Positions 49,495 to 62,429 of a DNA stretch of 64,000 bases are shown one piece after another (the first letter of the stretch is position 1; every line of letters starts with the position of its first letter). The notes under the pieces are model-generated. The model saw only the letters and a program-made list of their open reading frames with translations, had not been told where the DNA came from and made no database searches. Source of the stretch: Schistocephalus solidus (Eukaryota; Platyhelminthes; Cestoda; Diphyllobothriidea; Diphyllobothriidae); NCBI GenBank assembly GCA_017591395.1, contig WEDG01004631.1, positions 1 through 64,000 on the forward strand, read 5' to 3'. Made by a program: the position numbers and the translations under genes.

Positions 49495-49960
49495 TGGTCC
49501 AATAGTGGAAAATCAGCAGCCTCGATAGGGTTTGAACCCAAGCCTGCAAGGGAAAGGCTTAAGTACAGCCAGCGCTCTAGCCAACTGAGAAACAAGACCC
49601 CACCGGGAGCCGTTATTTTAGTGACACTTGGGTCAATTTACCCGCCCAGCCTACTGCAACGTATGGAATCCACCAATTCTGATACAGTAAGCTGACTGCC
49701 CACGTAGGATTTCCTAAGCAATCAATCTGGAATCCACCAGGCACAATTAATTAGTAGAGCATTTTGGCAGATTTGAATATTTCCGTTGACCCATTTGTGA
49801 AACTCGGTGGCCTCGGTGGGATTCGAACCCACGTCAGAAAGGGGAAGGCTTGAGTTCAGCGAACGCTCTAGTCAAAACCCCTCATCATCTAATTACACCT
49901 GGTAGTCATTTGATGGATTCCAGGTGAATTAGAAGATTCATGCGTTTCAGTAGGCTGGGC
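49495..49960 (-). mobile_element. Two adjacent SINE family A copies
   Basis: 49495-49745 carries a tRNA-like head (minus: TTGGCTAGAGCGCTGGCTG, GGGTTCAAACCCTATCG) and the body with GCAGTAGGCTGGGCGGG. 49750-49880 repeats the tail GCATTTTGGCAGATTTGAA, ACTCGGTGGCCTCGGTGGG and ATTCGAACCCACG. Both point the same way, the second broken after the A-box region. Confidence 0.7.
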
Positions 49961-50149
49961 GAGTCACTTGCACAAGTCTGATAAAACCCACGGATCCCAG
50001 TGTGGCCTCGTAACTCAAGTTGTCTTGACTTGACCTGTGGCTGCCAGAAAGTACCAGTAAGGTTTAGACATCCTAAGCCAGACGGTGGAATCGGACACTA
50101 CGTTTATACAGGCGAATTGCGCAAAATATCAGTAAGGGTAGCATTTCCT

Positions 50150-50215
50150 GTGTCTAAACCCTAAACTTTACAGTAAATCTAATCGAAAGTCAAATCCTGA
50201 CCCTAACCTTAGGTT
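50150..50215. repeat. Telomere-like CCTAAA/CCCTAA stretch
   Basis: CTAAACCCTAAACTTTACAG and CCTGACCCTAACCTTAGG form a short, irregular run. Confidence 0.45.
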
Positions 50216-52274
50216 TTTTTATTCAACCTGATCTCCCTGGAAATTATCGCAAGATTCATAATAGCTGGTGTTTTAGTTTTCCTTCGCGTCTGTTATTCTG
50301 TCACCTATGACTTCGATAATGCAAGGAAACTCACTTGCACCCAATCATTAATGAAGAAAAAGTGGCCTGTTTCCGTATTAAGGCCCAAGCAAGGTTCAAA
50401 GTTAGCAAACCAAAGAGAACGTTTGCTTTCAAGGAGAAAAAAGAGTTTCTTACTCGACACGTCTTCGCAGTTCGAGAACATGAGTGGTCAGACACTCCAG
50501 TTTCACATTAATCGATTCCACTGCCATGTCCGGGTAGTGCTATAAAAGTAAAAATGAAATGAAAATGTTGGAAAACTTCCTTTGAGCAGAAAGTGCAAGT
50601 TGCTTTACTTATTCGAGCCATACCAGGTTCAGAGCTGATTAGATATTAAAAAATCATTGTCCCTCCCGTTGTTGCATCAAACAGACAAGCCTGAAACAAC
50701 AAATGTCTGCTGATGTCCTTTTGAGGTTGCAGAATATTTGTAATACGATAGACACACACCGGAGATGCTATCTGACCATCAGCCTCGCAAATGTCGATCG
50801 AATGTTCGGCCACCTGAGCTCTCTGAAAAATTCAGTATTTCCTTACTTCCAATCGGCACAGTCAAACCTTAAACAGTTTAGGATATGTTCCCACTGGACT
50901 GCTGGATAAAGTTTTATGCACAGAAGATGAAACAGTCCAATTATGGCAAGTGACTTATTCCCACACTGTCAACCAATTGGGGAAAAACAGCGGTGACACT
51001 CGTTAGTTTATCGTGAGGAAGAAGTACGCAACATCTACCGGAGTTTTTACTTATGTACATGGCTGGTGCGGCAAAATGTGCCAGAAAGACCGGAAGCGTA
51101 ATCGGAAGCCACACTGGTCAAGCTACGCGTGCCAAACACACGACCCACAGAAATATCAAACTTTCAAAAGGGTCTTATGGATTCCACCTAGATGAAAGTG
51201 CCACACATGAGGAATCATTGCAGCCTGAGGCCTGACCGTAAGAATAGTCGAGATGCATATGTAAAAACATACCTCAATCATTTTTCCCTGAGTGGAGCGG
51301 ACGAGTTTTGAAATCCAAAGCTCGGCAGCAAAAACTATATGACTCCATTAGAGAGTGCATATTTTCAGTTTTGAAATCTCACTCCTACAGAATTCGGAAA
51401 TATAGGAGGAAAATGACTGATTTTCAGTTTTATTTTAAATTACATTGCGTTTAATGTTGGAAGATGTCGAGCTGACACAGAGGCGTTTTCATTATTTCAT
51501 TATTTTCATTATTTCATTCCCTATTTTTGGAAGGATATTTGTTTCCATAAGGTGCATCTTCCTTTCAGTGTTCCTGAACTGTTCCCAATTAATTTTTATT
51601 TAGGTGGTGGATTTAGAAAACATCAATAGCAGTTTGTTTACAAGCAACTACATTCTTAGGAAATTAGGTGGTTTGTAGAAACGAATAATGAGGTGGTAAA
51701 GCGTTCGTGACTTCTTGAAACAAAACCCAAATTTCTAAATTTTCTGAAGGTTTCTAGGAACATCAGCATGGACATGTGTGCACTGCAAAAGTTTGTCTGA
51801 GCAAACCTGGAAGTAATTCGTAACTACTTCATTTGGATTTTGTCTTAAACAAGTAGTGTTCACTGGTTGTTCTTCAGATTTGCAGCCGAAAGGACGACGG
51901 TTTGATGCGGAATGTCTGGTTTTACAATTTGTTTCTAAACTTTGTCAAGGACAGTAGCCAAAATCATGGAGTGCTTCCTGATAGACAGTAAGGAAAGCTA
52001 AATAAGATGCGGGATGATACCTACCACCTGGTTAACTAAAACCTTTGCATGTTTTATCAGTCAGGCGACAAAGGTCAATAAATACTTGTTTCGGCTTTTA
52101 ACCGATAATTTCGGCAGAATTACGTCCATTTTTTTACAATTACATACGAAGGCAGATTTGGCTAGCATATCTGAACAGGAAGAAATATTCTTGACTGGTT
52201 TGACATAAACAGTGAATGTCCACAAATGAGACAAATGAACAAATGACACAGAGCCATTTTCAGCATGAACTTAC

Positions 52275-52476
52275 CGAAATTGACATCGATAACCCTCTCC
52301 GGGGTCTGTCTTTCTTTACTGTTATGATTTTTCGAATCCATCCGCTGCAAAGTACTCTGACCTAGGGGCTTGTCTGTCTCCTCTTTCCGATTTTGTCTCA
52401 ATGGATCGGGTTGTCCATTAGCCTGGCCTCGACTCTGCTCATCGCTGGCAGCATGAGCAGACACTCGAATTTGACC
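52275..52476 (-). CDS. Exon B of an unrecognised Ser/Arg-rich protein gene
   Basis: On the minus strand the acceptor ATATTTTTCAG precedes the exon and the donor TTTCG|GTAAGT follows. It encodes GQIRVSAHAASDEQSRGQAN, GQPDPLRQNRKEETDKPLGQ and STLQRMDSKNHNSKERQTPE then RVIDVNF. The other two frames have early stops. It is polar and charged, probably disordered. It starts in phase 0, exactly as exon A (57956-58299) ends, supporting them as consecutive exons. Confidence 0.6.
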
Positions 52477-52799
52477 CTGAAAAATATGACACTGATCCAA
52501 TTAGCAGTCGATTTTTTCATGGTGTAAAAAGTAGGATTCAAAGCAGACAGACAGCCCCACATGGGAAATACGACGGCCTTATGTCAAGACTCCTTCACAA
52601 ACCAAAATGTGGCCAACGGGTATTGAGAAAAAAGGCAACCATTCCGTGGAATGTCGTCATTAAAGTATGTGACTACTAGCAATTTCAGTAGGGAAATCGC
52701 TTCACTCGCAGCTGTGTGCAAAATTTCATGATTTTGAATTTGCAAACAGAAATTCTAATGGTAGAACGTTGGATTACTTAGCGCTCAATCAAAGAAATA

Positions 52800-52965
52800 C
52801 CCTGGTTAAGCTCTCAGGTTACCCAGACCTGGGGTTGGTGATTGCTGGTTGATGAAAGCTAACAAAACATAAACGAACCTCTCCACTTCCCTTTTCTTAG
52901 TTGGTACTCGCCAATGTTGATTACTGGTCGTTATGCGCTGCCTAACCTGATCGGCAAATGCCCAT
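52800..52965 (+). mobile_element. Degenerate SINE family B fragment
   Basis: ACCTGGGGTTGGTGATTGC and TGATGAAAGCTAACAAAACA resemble the GGGGTTGGGTATGACTGGCT and TGATGACGGCTAAT blocks of the family. It is highly diverged. Confidence 0.4.
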
Positions 52966-53399
52966 CTACAAACATTTATATTCTCGATTACAATCATCAG
53001 GACAACGAGGCCGTGGATAAGTGGTAGGCCAATAACGAAATGACGAAATATTGAAATGACCCGGGAGGCTGGCCAAAGATTTCCATCCATGTCTGCCTTG
53101 TTAGCTCAATGCTTACCTCTCCGCAAATCCTTAGTTTTTGGGCCTTTCGAATTAAGTTGGCGTTTCAGTGTATGATTTGGGTGTTTAGTGCTAATGTGCG
53201 ACTACCAGGCCCTTTTTGAAGACAGATTAACAAAAGACCAAACATGTGCTCCTTACCTAACTACATCGACTTGGCTCATTCGGTGTATACGTAGCAGTTT
53301 ATTGGATGTCTGACGCTTCGAGTAGGGGTTTCACCTATCCATCTTCAGAGAGTGTAAAGTCATTCAGGCAACTCTTATTATATACCACTCTTTGCTTGG

Positions 53400-53465
53400 C
53401 GTGTAAGGCTACAGGGAGACTGGAAGGACCATTTCTGGCTTATGAGACAGCCAGTCATACACTTC
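53400..53465 (-). mobile_element. SINE family B fragment
   Basis: GGGAGACTGGAAGGACCATT and TCTGGCTTATGAGACAGCCA match the minus-strand orientation of the family's central block. Both ends are missing. Confidence 0.45.
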
Positions 53466-54941
53466 TCAAATTTGACTTCTGTCCCCCCAGGTTGGCTGCG
53501 GAGATAATTGACGGCATATCCTAAGAGCTGGTTGCATGACATTCTAGTCTCTGAGGCGAAACCACTGTCCCTTGTTTTCCCTCGCCGAGCTTAACACCAA
53601 GTAATATCATGGCAACTCCAGACATGAGTTATTAGTACAATCAATACTACTTATATTTTGTGAATACCATTTGCATAGTGTACATTATTAAGAGTACGTA
53701 AACAGATGTGCATGACAAACTGGCAGTTAAGCAATGGGATTTTCGAGGGCGTTGCCTATCACTCACCAAATAAACTCAAACACTAGACGTCCAAACAACG
53801 CACCACCGGTGAAGGCCCCTTTTTTGGTATAAAGAGATTTAACTAAACGTAAACAGCAATTATTACCAGTCAGCTTTGGGCTGGTGTATACCTAGGCTAC
53901 TTTTATAACTATATACCTGAATAGGAAATTTTACAGTGGATGAGTTCATTACTTTGGACAAGTGGCAAATGATGGTCCACGTTTGAAGATCGCACCAAGC
54001 CGTAGGAAAGAATGACAATGTATCGAATTTTGTAATGGATGTATTTTGATGGCAAAATAATTGTGCTTCAGTCGCATCTTCGAGAAGAAAGACACCAGTA
54101 GGAGGTGTGTGTGTGTGTTCTGCACAGAAACTCAGCGTTGATCCAAGTGCGGCCGGCTATGGGCTGCACGCGCCTCTCCATGTCAAATGACTTTGGGCTT
54201 GGACAGCGACAACCAGTGAATGGCAGCTTGGTGACTGTCTTTCCCTGCGTCTCAATATGCACATGTTTCCAGCGTTTGAGAGACTTGGGCACATGCTTCT
54301 GATCGAGTCGTATGTTCCAGGGGCGGAAACCTCATACGTGCTCGAGAATTCATCGTTCGCTAAGTTAATTATCTTGCGTTATTAAAGAGACTTAAAGTAA
54401 AATGACACACCAGGAACTCCCCAGTAAGAGGGCCCGTGCTCAATTATGCTCAATCGCATAGGTTACGATGGCAAGCATAATCAATGTTTAATTTTTTCTA
54501 GCTAGACTGCTTTATTTTATCAGTGGACTGGTAAGTTCAATTGGTACAACACAAGTGCCTGGATAATAGCCCCAAATATTAATGGGGATCAGCGAAGGCC
54601 AAGTCATTGTGTCAGCTTGATTCAACCCTGTCTTCTGGGCCACACGTGCCCAACAATTTTCTTGTCAAAACGCTAAATGTCCGTCGATGTATTGGTTAAC
54701 AGAAGGCAATGATAAAGTCTAATTCATCCGCTGATGTGACTGAGCATAGAATATTTTAGTAGAAAAATCAATTAAACCTCCCTCGAGCAACGAAAAAAGC
54801 TCCTCGGACCATTACATCATCAACTTCACATGAGTTCCTTCTGTCGTTACCGAGATCTTTACGCAAACCATGTCAGCAAAAGGTTTATCTCACCAGATCA
54901 GGCAAACTAAATTGCACATGTCTAAGAAATGACCAGTTTAT

Positions 54942-54976
54942 ACCATATTCCACCATATTCCACCATATTCCATATT
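54942..54976. repeat. Short tandem repeat, CCACCATATT-type unit
   Basis: CCATATTCCACCATATTCC repeats three times in direct succession and ends in CCATATTCG. Confidence 0.8.
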
Positions 54977-57249
54977 CGTTTTCCTATCTGATAATTCGTC
55001 AATGGCGGTATTCTTCGAAGTCTCCTATAGGCAAACAGCGTTAAACTCTTTGCAATTCCATGACTTGTAGCCGTTGAATATGACAGCGCCAAATCTCACA
55101 TGCTAGTTCGTACGCTCCACGAAGATTTCTTGTGTACTACTGTTATTTCCACAGACGATGTTTAGCTGCTTCTTCTTCTGATTAATTCACTTTATAGAAG
55201 GGTTTGAGAGCTGCAGGGTAGTTGGGAAATTCTTTCAGAGGACGTTGGAGTTCTCTACCGGTGGGATTCATTACACCTATCAGTGAAATCTCGCTTCCCG
55301 TTAATGCAGCAGTTTTAGTCCTCTTGGTATTCGCAAGAGAGCGCAAATGACTTTAGCTCGTTGATTGAGGAACAAATCGATTTTTGGCTGCTGCTAACCA
55401 CGTTGAAAACTGTTCAAAACTGAGCACAACCCGATAACTACAGTTCGCCCATTCCCAGCTTGGATGAAAAGAATCTCCGACACAGGGGATGGCCCAGAAA
55501 ATTTTGAGCAACGTTTTTTAGTCATTATTTTCACTTAACGTGTTGTGATAAAGAACTTCTTCCAACAAATCTTTTGAACTTTTAAAAAACGCCTGCAACC
55601 AACCGAATCAACCAACTCGAAACTGCATAAATGTTAGCTAACTGCAGCTCTAACAATAACTTTTGGACAGGCATTAATTGCAGCAGAGGGAAGAGAAATT
55701 AAGTTTCGATCGATTGTACAGATTGTTTAAAGAATTTCTAACAAGGACAGCTGATTAACAGTTTTCGGGTTAAACTCCTCAGCAAGCGTGATTCAACTGC
55801 AGACAGTAGAAAGGCCGTCATAGCACCCCGGGGCACATCACAGCATTTTGAATATTTTACCTGAATCAACGGTGTTTTAGTTGAAAGTGCTCTCGGAAGG
55901 ACAGCTTCGAAAATTTTAGCCGACGGAGTCACATGCACACGACCAATAAACCCAACAAGTACCGGTTGTAATTAAACGTACATGAAATACCCTACTACAA
56001 AGACGGAAAGAGAGAAATGGAAATGTTCTTTCGTCAGTTGGTCCAGTGGATTTTGAATATAATTCAGGGCCCACAGATTCATCCACAGTAGAGCTTAAGC
56101 GTTCTGACCCTGTGCTGCGATCACATGCGTTATGGACATACTCATGTAACATGGGGTGGCATGCACTGATCTAGTACAATTGTACGAGAGACTGTACTTA
56201 CACGCAAGTAACACGTATTAGAGTTAAAACTATCATGACCTGCGCCAGGCACCGATTTGTGAAGGCACCGATGATCAAACCGATGATCAAATAGAGACAC
56301 CCAGTCTAAACAAGAGACTTTTCTAGTTTACAGCAATTCATGATTCATCTTCTGATATCAATGAGTGTGTTTGCGAAAAGCTAAGAAAATATGAGGTAAA
56401 ACGAGACCTCAGTAATAGAGGTAATTTAAAAAAACACTTGCATTTACTTTGAATACAGTGACATACTGACGTCAATTGTTATTACTCCAACGAAGTTTAC
56501 TTCAGCCTAACTCGTGACGCTCTGTTTTAATACAGAGGCAAATAATTTTGCACATCGTTTCGTATCAGGCGCCTAGTCTTCACATGGGTGTCATAAAACC
56601 TAGCAGATTTCACTTATTTTACTCCAGTCTAGCGGAGATGACAGTTTTGAATTCAAAAAAGTCTAACTGGTAATTTATCTGAATTTATTTAACGACCGTT
56701 CGACTTTCACCGTTGCTCCAGAACGTGGGTTAAGCAACGGTGACAGACTTGTGTGGTATCCATCGCACTCGCTTGTCCCTAATAGAATTTACCAGGACAC
56801 GGGTACAAAGTGTTTTCAGTCCGTTGGAAAAATGTGCAATCCTACCTTCTGAGCAGTAGTCAAACGCAGTTAAATGAAAAATCTGAAGCAAATTTACGCA
56901 GATGCATTTAATGCTTCCAAGTGAAGCGAACCATGCTTACTCGCAGAAGGTTCTTCTTAGCACCCTTGAATGTTAACCCGCTTTCTAAGCTTAACTAATT
57001 TCAAACGACAAGCTTCATACCCGGCAGAATATAAGGAATTTAGTTTCTTAAATAGGTTTTCACAGTGCAACTGGATGCACCCTCGAGAAAAACGTAAGCA
57101 AAGTGCCGCCGAGGCATATTTGATATATCTGAGGACTAGGTCTCACTGCATGATGCCATTTAGTCTGCAGATGAACTGCAGGTCAGCCAAACGCTGAATA
57201 AGATTGCGACAGTAACCGAAGTCTTCTAACAGGAGAAGTTGGAGAAGCC

Positions 57250-57372
57250 CAACAAAATAAAGTCAAAATAAAATAAAGTCAAACGCATATTAATAAATAA
57301 ATAAAATAAAATAACATAAAACAATAATAATAATAAAATAAATAAAATAAAATAAAATAAAGTCAAACGCAT
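57250..57372. repeat. AAATAA-rich tract flanked by a direct repeat
   Basis: An AATAA/AAATAA array is bordered on both sides by AAATAAAGTCAAACGCAT (near 57273 and 57355). Such a layout can be the tail and target-site duplication of a retroposed sequence that has lost its body, or simple slippage. Confidence 0.6.
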
Positions 57373-57955
57373 TTTAAACTTCAGTAGTGGATATTCTCAC
57401 ATCCTGACCAACGGCTCGACTGTCATAAGCGGTAACGTCAGATGCAAGCTCCAAAAATGCTCGAGCCCGACAAATAACCGTTGATCGAATTTAATGCAGT
57501 GTCTGAGAAGACTGACCAGCATGTCTACGCGTGCCACACTCAAGATCTTCCCCCCAAGCTACAACGATGGTGGCTCAAACCTCACATGCATGAGATGGCC
57601 ATAAATGTTACCAGAGCAAGAGTGTATGGCAACTTGACTTTCAGTTCTGAGAACGACCGAACTATCTCATAAGTTGACAGTCTACAAACCACAACCCTTC
57701 ACACGTTATGTTAGGCTCAAGGGCTCCCATTTTGATGGAATATGCTGATAAGTCGTGTAGACGGATTCCGCAGAGTGCGCCACACCTTCTCTTTCCGCTT
57801 GCATGACCTAGCTGATTGTTCGCGCCTCTCACATCATTCGCTTCATGACAAGAATTTTTTCCTGAAATTAAGCAGCATCGCTCGGAGAATCCCTCAAAAT
57901 TGCCTTATTCTTATACTCACAAGCTGAGTCAAGAAGTAGAGGGGTAGACAAGTAC

Positions 57956-58299
57956 CTTCGGTATTGATGAAAGTCGTGATCGCAGGCCATTCGGGAGACC
58001 ACGACTGGGCGGCGGTGGTGGAGATAGCAAACTAAGGCGTCCGGTTGTTGGGGAAGATATACGCTGGCGTGTTTCTTTTCGCGATGACACTTGACCGTTT
58101 ACTGCTGGCCGGCCGTTAGTGGTCATGGGGGTGGCGGGGAAGGGCGTGGAGGAGGAGGAAGAGGCAGAGGCGGACGGGAGGTGGGCGCTGCCACCATTGG
58201 TGATTCTTAAGGTTGCCGAGCGCCGGAGTCGGACCGTGCCTTTGCTGGCCTGGTTCTGTTGCGGTTTCACCTCGGGACTGGACAGCGCAGAGGAGCTTT
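57956..58299 (-). CDS. Exon A of an unrecognised Ser/Pro/Arg-rich protein gene
   Basis: On the minus strand the acceptor TTTTGTTCGCAG precedes the exon and the donor CCGAAG|GTACTT follows. Two bases plus 114 codons encode SSSALSSPEVKPQQNQASKG, TVRLRRSATLRITNGGSAHL, a Ser run, SSRKETRQRISSPTTGRLSL, LSPPPPPSRGLPNGLRSRLS and SIPK. It is GC-rich against AT-rich surroundings, as real exons here are. The product is low-complexity and probably disordered, with RxxS-like sites. No family was recognised and the upstream exon was not found. Confidence 0.65.
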
Positions 58300-58309
58300 C
58301 TGCGAACAA

Positions 58310-60455
58310 AAAGAAACCTATAAAATTCCTCTGTTTTGAACAGAAGAGCCAATATGTCAGCTTTTGTCGAATAATTTAACGCTGTTAAAGTTCGCAATAG
58401 GTAACGTCTTCCGATGGAGTGAATAAGCCGTGAGAACTTTGGGGTCTACTTTATAAGTAATATGCCAGTTCAGGTGTACTAATTTTATAAAAATGTGAGC
58501 AAACGTGTGATCTTTACGCAGGTTTACAAGCAAGGGCCTCTTCATGAACTAGAGCATTCAAAAAAGAACATACAGCCAGTGATCAATCTCATGAAATTGG
58601 AACCGAAATTGTGAAACGCATTTTAGGTTAAGGAGGATTACTTAAGTGGGGTTGTAACGGCGGTAAACATATGGCCTACGACCAGAATGGCGCATTTGAA
58701 ATACACTTCTTTTTGGTTATCTTTCAAAACAACACGAGATAAAAAATGACTAATAATTTAGTAAGCCTTTTTCTATTGATTTTCGATGCCCTAACAACTT
58801 CAAATGTCTTTGATAGAAAACGTTAAAAAAATATTCTTTCCTGTAGAAGTCTGGTAGCAATTCATTGTTTCGTCAATGTTTATACTCAAAGGATTGGTCT
58901 ATTTAGGATTTTGAAAGTTTTCCAATTCCCAAATAATTTTGAGCCGGATCCGAGTTCCTTCTGAGTTTAGAGTTGTAAGTTTGCAAGCTGTAGGCTTTTC
59001 GGTAAGAAATAGCCTATATTCCTCTATGTCATTTAGAAGATACCGCCTAGGATTCCTAAATTTTGCAATCAGTATGGACTCTGTTGTATAATTCATGAGG
59101 ACCCTAAGAAAACTGAAAGATACGATGCTATTTGAATGGTCAGTGTACTGTATTAAAAAATTCATAAATGGTAACTTTTTAAAATCCTAGCTATACTCTT
59201 GTTTTCAATCATAACATTTGAAGAGGACTAAGTATGCGTGAATTAATAGCTTCGCGTACGTTTTCTACATAATACATTTGAATTTGCAATGCCACTGTAA
59301 ACCAAAACTGTTGTTGTTGCGCATTCGAATGTCAGCGCCATGGTGCATGCAATTTATCATGTTGATCTATCTTTTACCCCAACCAAGTAATCCTCCGTAA
59401 GCGAAAACGCAATTCAGAATTTCGTTCAACCTTTTTTTCATAGAAGTCACTGGTTTTAATAGTAAAGAAGATGGTTGCTCGCGCAGCGAACGCATTTGTT
59501 TATTTTCCTAGCTTTCGAACTCGTGCAAGAGTGCGCCAACAAGAGTACCAACAACAAAAACAGAGAAAACTTACACCTATAGGCGCACAACCTAACCAAT
59601 GATCAATGACTCCATTCTGGAGGTAAGTGCGCAGACCTCAGTATGCATGCGCCAGATCGATAATTCGATTGATTGAGTTCCCACGCGAGGAGAAGACTTC
59701 AATGGATTCTATGTTTTCCGATGCCCATTTACGTAGCCTAATACTCAATGCATACACCGGCCATTGACCTACCCCGACCGGGTCGTTTCGCCTAGAAATA
59801 AACATATTGCACATGTTGACGCGTATGTATAAACTAAAAAGTGTTTTTTCGTCATCAAAATTGCACCCTCTTAAATCATATTTGCAGAGTTCGGTCAATA
59901 GTTCCTAAATTTTGGCACTCTCCTCTAAGTAAGCTTACAAACAGACAACCAACCGAACCATCCACAGCAGTGATAAAGTATAGGAAATAACCATTTCGTC
60001 ATTCCTGAGAGGATTGATAATTTTCCCGTAAACATCAAGTCAACAGCGTTTTCCAGCCCTCTTTTAAAGCACAAAACCTCATATTCTTAGAACAAATATA
60101 AGCCACAAAAACATCCAATAAAGTACATAGGAGTAACGCAACAAAATAACGTAAAAACATTTAAGGAAATACTTCCGGGTCGTGTTTATGCCGATTTGAG
60201 ATCGAATTGAGAAGTACTAGTGACCTTCATTGGAGAATGCTTAGGTTTTGTCTTGGTTTAGCGTTTCTCAGTCACCCTATCAATGAACTTCCGTTTTTTA
60301 TATACTGAGGTTGGTCGTTATTTTAGTTACTCTGATCGCTTCACGATAAATTCCCTCTTTTTTTGCGGACCTGGCTATCGAATTTGACTTTTGACGTTCA
60401 TACTGCATTCCAACCACATCCATTAACCTCTTCCATAATGAGTGTTTGCTCGTTG
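58310..60455. other. AT-rich stretch without recognised features
   Basis: It would contain the upstream intron, and possibly exons, of the minus-strand gene. I found no frame with convincing splice borders. Confidence 0.4.
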
Positions 60456-60488
60456 CAGCGCCAAATGGTCGAGTAAGCATCGGTGACA

Positions 60489-60842
60489 ATGGCAAATGAT
60501 AAACCCGCAAAATTAACATCCTCCCTGTTAACGACCAACCCATTATCACACCAAGTTCAACCGTATGCAATGGCATGCCAGTTGCATCATATGCCTACTG
60601 AAATACCTCTGATGCCACTTTCCTTACCTGGTATTGTATCTGATGATTCGTTCGAGCATGAATCTGAAAAGTCAGATGAATTTAGTTCCTTTTCCGTTGA
60701 TCGCATCTCCTCCTCCTCCTTCTCAAATGCCCCCTTGAACTCCTTCCATTCTTTTGCCGATCATTTGGCGATTTTTTACTGTCTGCGATCTCCCACTTAT
60801 CTCTTCTTATTCCCCTGTATATTTGTCTTCTGTATCTACTAG
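60489..60842 (+). CDS. Tentative plus-strand exon, Ser-rich
   Basis: A good acceptor (TTTGCTCGTTGCAG, ending 60460) is followed by an in-frame stop and then ACAATGG, a favourable start context. The frame encodes MANDKPAKLTSSLLTTNPLS, HQVQPYAMACQLHHMPTEIP and VSDDSFEHESEKSDEFSSFS before a hydrophobic tail that is probably intron. No clear donor was found (GGTATTG at about 60631 is possible). The function is unknown; the first coding exon of a gene is one reading. Confidence 0.3.
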   Translation: MANDKPAKLTSSLLTTNPLSHQVQPYAMACQLHHMPTEIPLMPLSLPGIVSDDSFEHESEKSDEFSSFSVDRISSSSFSNAPLNSFHSFADHLAIFYCLRSPTYLFLFPCIFVFCIY

Positions 60843-61744
60843 GCTGCCACAACTTCCGTAACTTCTCCCGTCAGTAAGCAGAACTCCGGACGTCACCGAT
60901 CTCTGCAGAACAACTTATGGGATAGAAGTTCGTTCCCAGTGCAACACTTTTGGATTCATGATGACAGATCAGTGCTCCTGATGGGCAGTAATTGAAACAG
61001 CTGCGCAATAAAACTCGTCTACATCAGAGAGACAGTGAGGACCTATCGAGTTTCAAAGTATTCTGAAGCGGTGAGCTGCCAGTTTAAATCTCGGGACCGT
61101 GGCAAGATTGAATTTCTTTTCAGTTCTTCGTCTGGAGATAAATGTTTGCTCCTCACTGCTTGACTAGGAGGTTTATCTGCCTTGAAACGGAAAATGGGCT
61201 AAAAATGAGTATCCTACATTTGACGGTCAAAAAATATTGGTGTGCTTTCGCTTGCACCTGACGGTGGCGAAATGAAAATGAGGAAATATCACGCCCACGC
61301 CAGCGTTCATTGTCACATCAGTTAATCTTTTGACGCAGAAAATGCAACTCCTGTAGTTTACATGACGTCTTTTTAGAAAACGCCTTTACTTAAGAATGCT
61401 CCAAAATGAAAGCAGTTTGCCGAGGCAGGTATGTCACTGAGAGCTCAAATCGTGACCTTGACCATTTACTTTGTTTCCGACATCAGAGCAGTGGGATTGT
61501 TCTGTTAGTATATCACACAATGGGAGGACATATCGGTCCCTAATCGCAAAACTGCAAATTCCCCCTCACTTCCCTGCGTTGGGGTGCAAGGTAATCTGCT
61601 ATGCGGGAATGTTGGTAAGGGGGTATTTTAAGAGAGGAAAAGAGATGTTCTGAATAAAAAGAAAAAAATGTGTTAATGAGGTGGCGATCACCGATCAGAT
61701 GAGTGCAACTTCAACATTCATATTTTCGATTAAAAGTGACCATA

Positions 61745-61915
61745 TACCGAGGCCGTGACTCATTGGTCGAGCGTTTGACGTAATGACCGACAGCTGTGGT
61801 TTCGAATCACAGGTGATCCACACTTGGGATTGGGTATGACTGGCTGATGATGGCTAATGAGCCGGAAATGGTCATTCCGCTCTCCCTTGTCATTTTCAAT
61901 ACTCCATCATAAAAA
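61745..61915 (+). mobile_element. tRNA-derived SINE family B, intact 5' half
   Basis: The best head in the window: AGGCCGTGACTCATTGGTCG (A box region) and GTGGTTTCGAATCACAGG (B box), followed by GGGATTGGGTATGACTGGCT, AATGAGCCGGAAATGGTC and CTCTCCCTTGTC. The 3' body is missing. Confidence 0.75.
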
Positions 61916-62429
61916 AATGCATTTGGGCTGCCAGTTTATTTTAATGTACCCTAAAGAGACACACAGAAATCCGTACCCTTCCTTTTATTAACTTACACTT
62001 ACCCGTGAAGATCGTTTTCATTTTACAAAATTCAGTCAAGTTAAGGAGATAATAGGCCAAGCCGACGAAATAAGCAGAAATAAATGACGGCGTAGAATCT
62101 CATGCCCTCTTATTCAAATGTATAGGGACATTGTCCATTAAGAAATCAAGATAAACTGCTCACTCAAATAGCGATCTAGAGTTATGAAACGTGATAGGTA
62201 AATAAAGCGTGAACCTTTTGGTCCGATATGAGGATGCACATGAATATACGGGTTACAAAAAGTGCACAAGCCAGGTGTATTGATGAGGAATTCACTGCAA
62301 CATAGACTCGCCCTAGTGGTTAGTCCAATAAATCGAACCACGCAGACGTAACCTGATTACTTATACAATAAAAGATACATTCGCATTGGTTGATGAGCTA
62401 AAGAGTGAAAATTTACTGAAGAAGAACAC

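Larger units (their letters stand above)
53530..57950. other. Intron-like or intergenic AT-rich DNA
   Basis: It lies between exons A and B of the minus-strand gene. Visible are three tandem copies of CCACCATATT (54942-54975) and an AATAA-rich block (57250-57372). The frames 56970-57197 and 55738-56152 are not convincing. Confidence 0.45.

Noticed and set aside
58119..58379. Plus-strand Glu-rich frame
   Set aside because: It is the antisense shadow of minus-strand exon A, whose acceptor and donor are both good.
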